Source: Blastococcus sp. CT_GayMR20 | GTDB taxonomy: Bacteria > Actinomycetota > Actinomycetes > Mycobacteriales > Geodermatophilaceae | Direction of reading: 5' to 3' | Assembly: GCF_004570345.1 (NCBI RefSeq) | Contig: NZ_SPQM01000153.1 | Coordinates: 1-10,591 of the forward strand | Length of the DNA stretch: 10,591 nt | Shown: piece after piece, positions 1-6,555 of the stretch | Position numbering within the stretch: the first letter of the stretch is position 1 | Layout: every line of letters begins with the position of its first letter | Program-made: the position numbers and the translations under genes | The notes under the pieces: generated by a model | The model's database searches: none | What the model was told of the DNA's origin: nothing | Seen by the model: only the letters and a program-made list of their open reading frames with translations

Positions 1-2346
1 TTCGCCGCCGCCCGGTCGCGGGCCGCCGCCGGGGAGGCGGAGATCGCCCGCCTCGCGCTCGCCGCCGGGGAGGCCGCCGACCGCCGCGAGCAGCTCTCCG
101 ACGCCGAGGACGGCGACGCAGCGCTGGTCACCGCGCACGAGGACGCCGTCGCCGCCCACACGGCCGCGGCCCGCCTGGTGAGCGAACTGACCGAGGCCGA
201 GCGGGCCGCAGAGCGCGACCGGGCGTCGTGGCAGGCACGCCGTGACGCCCTGGCGCAGGGGCTCACACCCGTCGACGGCGCCGCCGCCCTCCTCGGCGCG
301 GATCTGTCCGGGGTCGTGGGGCCGCTGGCCGACCGGCTGACAGTCCGTTCGGGGGACGAGGTCGCGGTCGCGGCCGCCCTGGGTGGCATGGCCGACGCGG
401 TCGTCGTCTCCGGAGTCGCGGAGGCCGCGGCCGCACTGGCCCACCTCAAGGACGCCGACGGCGGCCGGGCCGGGCTCCTCGTGACCGGGGGGCTGCCGCC
501 CGTGCCGCGGGACGGCTGGCCGGTGCTCCCCGAGGGCCTCCGCTGGGCGCTGGACGGCGTCGACGCGCCGGTCGAGCTGCAGCCCGCCATGGCCCGCGCC
601 CTCGAACGGGTCGCGGTCGTGCCGGACCTCGACGCCGCCGTGTCGCTGGTCCGGACCCACCCCCGGGTGCGCGCCGTGACCGCCGCCGGTGACCTGGTCG
701 GCGCCGACTGGGCCGTGGGCGGCCAGAGCGAGGCGCCGTCCAACCTGGTCGTGCGGGCGCGGGTCGACGAGGCGGAGGCGGAACTCGCCGGCGCGGTGAG
801 CCGGGCGGGCGAGCTCGCCGACCGGCTCGCGGCGGCTCGCGACGCTGCGGGCGCTCGTTCTGCCGACGTCGATGCCGCTCTCGCGGCCCGTCAGGCCTCC
901 GACCGTTCGCGGTCGGCGGTCGCGGCGGAGCTGGCAGAGCTCGGTGCCGCGGCCCGTTCGGCGGCCGCCGAGGCGGAGCGGCACGTCGCGGCGCGGGTCC
1001 GTGCGGAGAACGACCTCGAGCAGGTCCTCGCCGCCCTCGCCGGACTCGAGCAGCGGCTCGCCGACGCCGAGGCCGCCCCGGTGGAGGAGGAGCCGTCCAC
1101 CGAGGTCCGGGACCGGCTGCGCGCCGAGGTCACCGCCGCCCGGCAGGCCGAGACCGAGGCCCGGCTCGCCGTCCGCACGGCCGAGGAACGTGCTCGCGCC
1201 CTGCACGGGCGGGCCGAGTCGCTGCGTCGGCAGGCCCGCCAGGAGCGGGCCGCCCGCGAGCGGGCGGCGGTCCTGCGGGCGGAACGGGAGCGCGGCGCCG
1301 CCGTCGCGGCGCGGGTGCGGGCCGATGCGGAGAAGGCGCTCGCCGCGCTCGCGACCTCGCTCGCCAGGGCGGCTGCCGAGCGGGACGCCCTCGCGTCAGC
1401 CCGGAGCTCGTCGGAGGCCGAGCTGCTCGAGGTCCGCGCCCGCGTGCGCGCGGCCACCGCGGACCTCGACCGCCTCACCGACGAGGTGCACCGCGACGAG
1501 GTCGCCCGCGCCGAGCAGCGGTACCGCATCGAGGCGCTGGAGGCCCGCGCGGCCGAGGAGTACGGCGTCAACCTGCCCACCCTGCTCGCCGAGTACGGCC
1601 CCTCGGCGCTGGTGCCGCCGACCCCCGACCAGGTCGCTGCCGCCGAGGCCACCGGGGACCGGGAGCCGGAACCGGTGCCCTACGACCGCGCGCTGCAGGA
1701 ACGGCGGGCGGCGAAGGCAGAGCGCGACCTCGCCACCCTCGGCAAGGTGAACCCGCTCGCGCTGGAGGAGTTCGCCGCGCTCGAGGAGCGGCACGGCTTC
1801 CTCGCCACCCAGCTCGAGGACCTCAAGTCCACCCGCCGCGATCTGCTGACCGTCGTCCGCGAGGTGGACGAGCGGATCCACGACGTCTTCGCCGCGGCCT
1901 TCGCCGACGTGCAGCGGGAGTTCGAGGGAGTCTTCGCCACGCTGTTCCCCGGCGGCCACGGCAAGCTGGTGCTGACCGAGCCCGACGACCTGCTCACGAC
2001 CGGCATCGAGGTCGAGGCGCGACCGCCGGGCAAGAAGGTCAAGCGGCTGTCCCTGCTCTCCGGCGGAGAGCGGTCCCTGACCGCCGTCGCGCTGCTGGTC
2101 GCGATCTTCCGCGCCCGTCCGTCGCCGTTCTACGTCCTCGACGAGGTCGAGGCCGCCCTGGACGACGTCAACCTCGGCCGGCTGCTCACCCTCGTCGAGC
2201 AGCTCCGCTCGACGTCGCAGCTGATCATCATCACGCACCAGAAGCGGACGATGGAGATCGCCGACGCCCTCTACGGCGTCAGCATGCGCGGCGACGGCAT
2301 CACCGGCGTGATCAGCCAGCGGCTGCGGGAGCTCGAGACCGCGTGA
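1..2346 (+). CDS. smc: Chromosome segregation ATPase SMC, 3' part (5' end outside window)
   Basis: SMC forms a ring-shaped dimer that, with ScpA and ScpB, compacts and segregates the chromosome. The frame is open from base 1 with no stop, so the gene starts upstream; the GTG at 178 is internal. Of a family length near 1,150-1,200 residues, 781 are visible. They begin in coiled coil. The hinge spans roughly visible residues 86-245 (LADRLTVRSGDEVAVAAALG region), followed by a long Ala/Arg/Glu-rich return coil to about residue 580. The C-terminal ATPase lobe has the ABC signature LSGGERS (nt 2056-2076), Walker B FYVLDEVEAALDD (nt 2128-2166, Asp 714 and catalytic Glu 715) and the H-loop His in IIITHQKRTME (nt 2236-2238). 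The end VSMRGDGITGVISQRL is typical of actinobacterial SMC. The Walker A lobe is not in the window. The next gene starts 34 bp downstream on the same strand. Identification is near certain. Confidence 0.97.
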   Translation, partial: FAAARSRAAAGEAEIARLALAAGEAADRREQLSDAEDGDAALVTAHEDAVAAHTAAARLVSELTEAERAAERDRASWQARRDALAQGLTPVDGAAALLGADLSGVVGPLADRLTVRSGDEVAVAAALGGMADAVVVSGVAEAAAALAHLKDADGGRAGLLVTGGLPPVPRDGWPVLPEGLRWALDGVDAPVELQPAMARALERVAVVPDLDAAVSLVRTHPRVRAVTAAGDLVGADWAVGGQSEAPSNLVVRARVDEAEAELAGAVSRAGELADRLAAARDAAGARSADVDAALAARQASDRSRSAVAAELAELGAAARSAAAEAERHVAARVRAENDLEQVLAALAGLEQRLADAEAAPVEEEPSTEVRDRLRAEVTAARQAETEARLAVRTAEERARALHGRAESLRRQARQERAARERAAVLRAERERGAAVAARVRADAEKALAALATSLARAAAERDALASARSSSEAELLEVRARVRAATADLDRLTDEVHRDEVARAEQRYRIEALEARAAEEYGVNLPTLLAEYGPSALVPPTPDQVAAAEATGDREPEPVPYDRALQERRAAKAERDLATLGKVNPLALEEFAALEERHGFLATQLEDLKSTRRDLLTVVREVDERIHDVFAAAFADVQREFEGVFATLFPGGHGKLVLTEPDDLLTTGIEVEARPPGKKVKRLSLLSGGERSLTAVALLVAIFRARPSPFYVLDEVEAALDDVNLGRLLTLVEQLRSTSQLIIITHQKRTMEIADALYGVSMRGDGITGVISQRLRELETA

Positions 2347-2380
2347 TGCCGCGCTGGCCGATCTGCACGACGATGGACCG

Positions 2381-2752
2381 GTGAGCTCCGACCCCACGCG
2401 CCGTCCCCTGAGCCGGACGGAGCGGTCGCTGCTCGACTCGCTGCTCGACCATGAGTTCGACGGCGTCGCGGAACTGCGGGCGCAGGTGGAGCACGCGACG
2501 GCGTCGTCCGGCTGCGAGTGCGGCTGCGGGATGATCGACCTCCACGTGCCGGCCGGCCTCCCGGTCTCCTCCGCCGCCGGTCCCGTGCCGATCGAGGGCA
2601 CGGTCCTCGACGCGAGCGGCGAGGCCATCGGCGGCGTCCTGCTCTTCGTCGAGCACGGGCGCCTGGCCGGCCTGGAGATCTACTCCGACGACGAGCCGCT
2701 GCCGTTCTGGGCGTCCGAACGGGTGCGCGTGCAGACGGACAGCGTTCGCTAA
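2381..2752 (+). CDS. Uncharacterised small protein with CxCxC motif
   Basis: A 123-residue protein of unknown function, beginning at the first possible start in its frame (GTG), with no convincing Shine-Dalgarno. The N-terminal part (1-40) looks helical, with LSRTERSLLDSLL and a GVAELRAQV stretch. Cysteines at 45, 47 and 49 (CECGC) precede a short IDLHV strand. A beta-rich half follows (VLLFVEHGRLAGLEIY, 87-101) and the protein ends in an acidic DDEPLPFW segment. I recall similar actinobacterial hypothetical proteins that share the layout of an LRAQ helix, a C-x-C-G-C turn and a terminal D-DEP, but I know of no assigned function. The cysteines could bind a metal; that is inference. There is no signal peptide or membrane segment, so it is probably cytosolic. 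It lies 34 bp after smc and may be co-transcribed with it. It converges with the hydrolase gene, leaving only 7 bp between the stops. Confidence 0.8.
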   Translation: MSSDPTRRPLSRTERSLLDSLLDHEFDGVAELRAQVEHATASSGCECGCGMIDLHVPAGLPVSSAAGPVPIEGTVLDASGEAIGGVLLFVEHGRLAGLEIYSDDEPLPFWASERVRVQTDSVR

Positions 2753-2774
2753 CGGTCCGCTACACCCCGGACCG
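2753..2774. terminator. Hairpin at convergent junction, possible bidirectional terminator
   Basis: CGGTCCG (2753-2759) and CGGACCG (2768-2774) form a 7 bp stem with an 8-base loop. The left arm is the whole gap between the two convergent stop codons, and the right arm lies in the last codons of the - strand hydrolase gene. There is no U-tract on either side, so termination is inferred only from position and symmetry. Confidence 0.4.
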
Positions 2775-3578
2775 CACAAGCAGGTCCACCATCAGCGGCA
2801 GGTGGTCCGAGGCTCCCTCGGAGTCCAGCACCCGCGCGCCGGCGACGGCGACCCCGTCGGAGACCCAGACCTGGTCGATCCGGCGGTGCGGCGCGTGCGC
2901 GGGGTGCGTAAGCCCCTCGTCGCGCTGCCAGAACCGCCAGCCCGCCTGGTCGTCGCGGTCCTCGGCCAGGTCCCACGAGTCGGCGAACCGCCCCCGCAGC
3001 GCGGCCAGCTCGGGCGCCTCGGGGCGGGCATTGAAGTCGCCCACCAGCACACCGGCCTCCATGGAGTCGGTGTGCAGCGCGGCCAGCGTCGCCACCTGCT
3101 CGGCCCGCCGGGCCGGCTCGCCCGTGCTCAGGTGGGTGTTGGTGACCCACAGGGTCCCGCCGTCGAGTTCGAGCATCGTGCGAAGGGCACTGCGCGGCTC
3201 CCCGGCACCAGGCAGCCGGTGCACGTCACTGACCAGGATCGGCAGCCGCGACAGCAGCGCGTTGCCGTACTGACGGCGGTCCGGCCCGTCGCCCTGACGG
3301 GGGTTGTCGATCGCCGGCCCCCACGCCAGCTGCATGTCCAGCGCACGGGAGAGCAGCAGCGCCTGGTCGACGTCCTCGCTGCGCTCGCCGAAGTACCGGT
3401 CGACCTCCTGCAGGCAGATCACGTCGGCGTCCACCGAGTGCAGGAGCCGGGCCAGCCGGGGCAGGTCGTGCCGCTCGTCCCCACCCACGCCGTGGTGGGT
3501 GTTGAACGTGATCAGCCGCACCGGGATGGGCGGCTGGTCGGGGCCGGGTGCCGGCCGCATCTCCTGGGCACCAGTCAT
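2760..3578 (-). CDS. Endonuclease/exonuclease/phosphatase (EEP) family hydrolase
   Basis: A 272-residue metal-dependent hydrolase of the EEP fold (DNase I / exonuclease III / sphingomyelinase superfamily), which cleaves phosphoester bonds. All the expected active-site motifs are visible: TFNTHHG with Asn26, CLQEVD with Glu58, NTHLS with His149, GDFNARP with Asp181 and Asn183, RIDQVW with Asp235, and ASDHLP with the Asp258-His259 pair. The substrate cannot be deduced; members act on DNA, inositol phosphates, phospholipid headgroups or phosphodiesters. There is no signal peptide or membrane segment. The ATG at 3578 lies 12 bp after the PhoD-like gene on the same strand, so the two are probably one transcript. 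The Shine-Dalgarno for this start is weak; Met7 is preceded directly by AGGAG, which is too close to be convincing. Family is secure, function open. Confidence 0.92.
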   Translation of the reverse strand: MTGAQEMRPAPGPDQPPIPVRLITFNTHHGVGGDERHDLPRLARLLHSVDADVICLQEVDRYFGERSEDVDQALLLSRALDMQLAWGPAIDNPRQGDGPDRRQYGNALLSRLPILVSDVHRLPGAGEPRSALRTMLELDGGTLWVTNTHLSTGEPARRAEQVATLAALHTDSMEAGVLVGDFNARPEAPELAALRGRFADSWDLAEDRDDQAGWRFWQRDEGLTHPAHAPHRRIDQVWVSDGVAVAGARVLDSEGASDHLPLMVDLLVRSGV

Positions 3579-3590
3579 GCCGCCAGCCTG

Positions 3591-5261
3591 TCAGGCCCCC
3601 GCGAGGGACATGTCCAGCACTCCCCGCAGCTCCTCCTGGCCGAGGTCGGTCACCGACAGCTGGAACCGCGCCTCCCGGCCGGACAGCACGAGCTCGCCGA
3701 TCTGGTTTCCGAAGAAGGGCCCGGCCTGCTTCTGCCACCGGAACTCGTTCGGCTCGGCCTTCGCACTCCTCGCCAGGGTCTCCGTCAGCCTCCTCGCCCA
3801 CCGGCTCCAGCCGATCCGGAAGCCGATCCGGATGGGGTGCGGCGCCTGGTTGTGCAGCGGCGACACCGTCAGCTGGTGCACCCGGGCGTCGAGGCCCCCC
3901 GGCTGGACGAGCTCGGCGGCGTAGGCGTGGTGGACGTCGCCGGACAGCACCAGCGCGGTTGCCGGCGCCGGGCCGTGGTCCCCGCGGGCGACGCCGGTCA
4001 GCGCGCGTCCCAGCCGCTCGAAGGAGTCGCCGAACGCTGCCCAGTGCTCCAGGTCGGCGGCCTGCCGCACCTTCTCCGCGAACCGCCCCCGCCACCGGTT
4101 CTCGTGCCGCACGTTGAGGGTCTCGTTCCACCGCTCGATGTTGTGGATCGCGTGCGGCAGCAGCCAGGGCAGCGACGTCCCGACGATCAGGTGCTCGACA
4201 CCCTCTTCGACCGACCGGCGCATGGCTGCCTCGACCCAGTCGAACTCGGCGTCGTCCAGCATCCGGCGGTTCTGCTCCTCCAGCACCCGGCCGGCCCGGC
4301 TGTCGATCATGATCAGCCGCGCGTTGCCCCAGTGGCGGACGAAGCTCCAGCGGATGCTCGCCGGCTCGGTGTCGGCGGCCTCGGCCATCTCGCGCAGGAT
4401 CGGCTCGGCGTCGTCGGTCTCCTCGCCGAGTCCGCGGATCGCCTGCCAGGTCTTGTTGTCCGCCAGCTCCTGGGGGCTCAGGTTGCCCAGGTGCTGGTAG
4501 ACCCAGTAACTCACCAGGCCGCCGCTGATGCGGTGTCGCCACCAGTCCTGACCGGTGGTCTCCCGACGCCATTGGGCCGACGTGTTCCAGTCGTCGATCA
4601 TCTCGTGGTCGTCGAAGATCATCGACGACGGGACCGTCGACAGCAGCCACCGCACCTGGGGGTCGCTCCAGGACTCGGCGTAGAGCCGGGTGTACTCCTC
4701 GAAGTCGGCGACCTGCTGGTCCATCGCGGGGGCGACCGGCGTCCTGCCGCCGCGACGGAGGTGCAGCCACGAGCGCGTCCCCGTCGTCAGCTCGTCGGCG
4801 TAGACCTGGTCGCCGAGCAGCACCAGCGCGTCGGGCCACTCGTCCTCCGGCCTGCGGGCGATGCGCGCGGCGTAGGAGTCGAGTGCGTCCGGCGGAATGC
4901 CTGCGTCGGGCTCGACGGTGCTCGGGGTCGCGTAGCGGCAGGACCCGAAGGCGATCCGGAAGGTGTGGTCCCCGCCGGGCGTGCGGATCCGGCTGGGCGG
5001 GAACGCGGACTCCGCCGGCGGCCAGACCTGGACGCGGTCGAGGCGGACGTCGTACGGCGTGACGCTGCCCGGCTCCAGGTCCTCCACGACGACCAGGGCG
5101 TAGTGGTGCCCGCCGACGCAGAAGGTGTGCACCCGCCGGCCCAGCACCTCGACCTGGCACGGCCGGTCGGTCTCGACCCAGACGGTGGCCGAGACAGGGT
5201 CGACGTGCCGCAGAAGCGGGCCGAGCAGGAGGACCGGATCGTCGCGGCCAGGGAGGGACAT
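3591..5261 (-). CDS. PhoD-like metallophosphatase (alkaline phosphatase D family), cytosolic form
   Basis: A 556-residue protein of the PhoD-like calcineurin-type metallophosphatase family, expected to hydrolyse phosphate mono- or diesters. Residues 1-95 form an immunoglobulin-like beta domain (LLRHVDPVSATVWVE) typical of PhoD N-termini. The catalytic domain shows FGSCRY (105-110), GDQVYAD (150-156), FDDHEMIDDWN (216-226), MIDSRAGR (318-325) and SGDVHHAYAAEL (440-451), which carry the Asp, Asn and His metal ligands. Classical secreted PhoD has a twin-arginine signal peptide, but this protein begins directly with the beta domain and no signal is seen, so it is probably cytosolic. The ATG at 5261 has GGAG three bases upstream and is divergent from ftsY across a 50 bp spacer. 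It is the first gene of a likely two-gene operon with the EEP hydrolase. Nothing visible shows a Pho-box, so phosphate control is unproven. Confidence 0.9.
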   Translation of the reverse strand: MSLPGRDDPVLLLGPLLRHVDPVSATVWVETDRPCQVEVLGRRVHTFCVGGHHYALVVVEDLEPGSVTPYDVRLDRVQVWPPAESAFPPSRIRTPGGDHTFRIAFGSCRYATPSTVEPDAGIPPDALDSYAARIARRPEDEWPDALVLLGDQVYADELTTGTRSWLHLRRGGRTPVAPAMDQQVADFEEYTRLYAESWSDPQVRWLLSTVPSSMIFDDHEMIDDWNTSAQWRRETTGQDWWRHRISGGLVSYWVYQHLGNLSPQELADNKTWQAIRGLGEETDDAEPILREMAEAADTEPASIRWSFVRHWGNARLIMIDSRAGRVLEEQNRRMLDDAEFDWVEAAMRRSVEEGVEHLIVGTSLPWLLPHAIHNIERWNETLNVRHENRWRGRFAEKVRQAADLEHWAAFGDSFERLGRALTGVARGDHGPAPATALVLSGDVHHAYAAELVQPGGLDARVHQLTVSPLHNQAPHPIRIGFRIGWSRWARRLTETLARSAKAEPNEFRWQKQAGPFFGNQIGELVLSGREARFQLSVTDLGQEELRGVLDMSLAGA

Positions 5262-5283
5262 GTGCTCCAGACTGTCCCACCAA

Positions 5284-5310
5284 CCTGAAAGCCGCCTGCG
5301 AGACTTCAGG
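5284..5310. promoter_or_regulatory. Inverted repeat in the PhoD-like/ftsY divergent spacer
   Basis: CCTGAA (5284-5289) and TTCAGG (5305-5310) are inverted, with half-site centres 21 bp apart (about two helical turns). They fill the part of the 50 bp spacer next to the ftsY start codon, and the right arm covers the only SD-like bases (AGG) in front of ftsY. It could be a dimeric regulator site or an RNA hairpin over the start. Six-base arms are short and chance is possible. Confidence 0.25.
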
Positions 5311-5311
5311 C

Positions 5312-6514
5312 ATGGAATTCGTGCTGATCGCGATCGCGATCCTCGTCGTCGCCCTGATCGCCGGGGTCGGCCTGCTGGTCGGCCGGGGACGGCGGACCAC
5401 CCGGCTGGACGACGACGCCATCGGCGGCACGACCCTCACCCGCCCGCGGCCGTCGCCCCCGGACGAGGAGACCCGGCCGGCAGGTGCCACCGCCTCGGGG
5501 CTGGGGTTGCCGCCCGAGACCGCCGCCCCGGAGGTCGAGCTCCCGCCGGCCGAGCCCGAGCCGGGCCTGGTCTTCGAGACGCCGCCCCCCTCGGCCGGCC
5601 GGCTGGTCCGGCTGCGGTCGCGGCTGGCCCGCTCGCAGTCCTCGCTCGGTCGCGGCCTGCTCACCGTCCTCGCCCGCGAGAAGCTGACCGAGGCCGACTG
5701 GGAGGAGGTCGAGGAGCTCCTCCTCGCCGCCGACGTCGGCGTGGCGGCGACCACGCAGATCGTGGAGCGACTGCGGACGAAGTCGATGGTCCTCGCCACC
5801 GCCTCCGGGGCGCAGCTGCGCGAGCTGCTGATCGAGGAGCTCACCGCCGTCCTGGGGCCGGACCTCGACCGCAGCCTCCACCTCGACCGCCACGACGGGC
5901 TCCCGGGCGTGGGTCTCGTCGTCGGGGTCAACGGCGCAGGCAAGACGACGACCGTCGGCAAGCTCGCGCGCGTCCTCGTCGGCGACGGCAAGAGCGTCGT
6001 CCTCGGTGCCGCCGACACCTTCCGCGCCGCGGCGGCCGACCAGCTCGAGACCTGGGGTGAGCGGGTCGGCGTGCTCACCGTCCGCGGCAGGGAGGGTGGC
6101 GACCCGGCGTCCGTGGCCTTCGAGGCGGTGCGGACCGGCATGGAGGCCGAGGTGGACACGGTGGTCATCGACACCGCCGGCCGGCTGCACACGAAGGCCG
6201 GCCTGATGGACGAGCTCGGCAAGGTCAAGCGGGTCGTGGAGAAGCTGGCGCCGGTCACCGAGGTGCTGCTGGTCCTCGACGCGACCACCGGCCAGAACGG
6301 CGTCGTGCAGGCACGGGTCTTCACCGAGGCCGTCGACGTCACCGGAATCGTCCTCACCAAGCTCGACGGCACCGCCAAGGGCGGGATCGTCGTGTCCGTG
6401 CAGCGCGAGCTCGGCATCCCGGTGAAGCTCATCGGGCTGGGGGAGGGCGCGGACGACCTGGCGCCGTTCGAGCCCCGAGCGTTCGCCGAGGGGCTGGTGG
6501 GCGGGGAGGACTGA
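5312..6514 (+). CDS. ftsY: Signal recognition particle receptor FtsY
   Basis: FtsY is the membrane-associated GTPase that receives ribosome-nascent chain complexes from Ffh/SRP and passes them to SecYEG. The 400-residue protein has an N-terminal membrane segment (about residues 2-24), as in many actinobacterial FtsY. A Pro/Glu-rich linker follows to about residue 95, then the N domain (about 96-190) and the G domain. GTPase motifs are complete: G1 GVNGAGKTT (205-213), G2 DTFRAAAADQL (235-245), G3 DTAGR (287-291), G4 TKLD (349-352) and the closing GLGE (375-378). The ATG at 5312 is chosen because it immediately precedes the membrane segment; the Shine-Dalgarno is poor (AGG at 5308-5310). It lies in the conserved smc-ftsY neighbourhood, although two - strand genes separate it from smc here. 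Its 3' end converges on the Ni/Co permease with 20 bp between stops. Confidence 0.98.
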   Translation: MEFVLIAIAILVVALIAGVGLLVGRGRRTTRLDDDAIGGTTLTRPRPSPPDEETRPAGATASGLGLPPETAAPEVELPPAEPEPGLVFETPPPSAGRLVRLRSRLARSQSSLGRGLLTVLAREKLTEADWEEVEELLLAADVGVAATTQIVERLRTKSMVLATASGAQLRELLIEELTAVLGPDLDRSLHLDRHDGLPGVGLVVGVNGAGKTTTVGKLARVLVGDGKSVVLGAADTFRAAAADQLETWGERVGVLTVRGREGGDPASVAFEAVRTGMEAEVDTVVIDTAGRLHTKAGLMDELGKVKRVVEKLAPVTEVLLVLDATTGQNGVVQARVFTEAVDVTGIVLTKLDGTAKGGIVVSVQRELGIPVKLIGLGEGADDLAPFEPRAFAEGLVGGED

Positions 6515-6555
6515 GCGCTGGTCGGGGGAGCGGACTAGGGCTTCGCCCAGCGCTC
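6513..6555. terminator. Hairpin across the ftsY / Ni-Co permease convergent junction
   Basis: GAGCGCTGG (6513-6521) and CCAGCGCTC (6547-6555) are a perfect 9 bp inverted repeat with a 25-base interior. The left arm overlaps the ftsY stop codon and the right arm lies in the last codons of the - strand permease gene. It could end transcription from both sides. It lacks U-tracts, and a competing GGGC/GCCC hairpin (6538-6548) lies inside, so the role is inferred. Confidence 0.4.

Noticed and set aside
178..180. GTG as the start of the smc frame
   Set aside because: The frame is open back to base 1 and the hinge and coil upstream belong to SMC; the gene starts outside the window.
1100..1500. Repetitive GC-rich stretches in smc that look like DNA repeats
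   Set aside because: They are explained by Ala/Arg/Glu-rich coiled-coil codons; no exact long repeat was found by eye.
1396..2628. A 410-codon - strand frame opposite smc and the small gene
   Set aside because: It is a low-complexity shadow of the smc coiled coil and ATPase lobe.
2802..5288. An 828-codon open frame on the + strand opposite the two hydrolase genes
   Set aside because: It is antisense to two genes with complete catalytic motifs, its translation is Pro/Arg/Gly/Val-rich with no domain, and such long shadows are expected at this GC content.
3226..6432. A 1068-codon - strand frame across ftsY antisense and the PhoD-like gene in another frame
   Set aside because: It has a Ser/Arg/Pro-rich composition without domains and conflicts with ftsY and the PhoD-like gene, both unmistakable.
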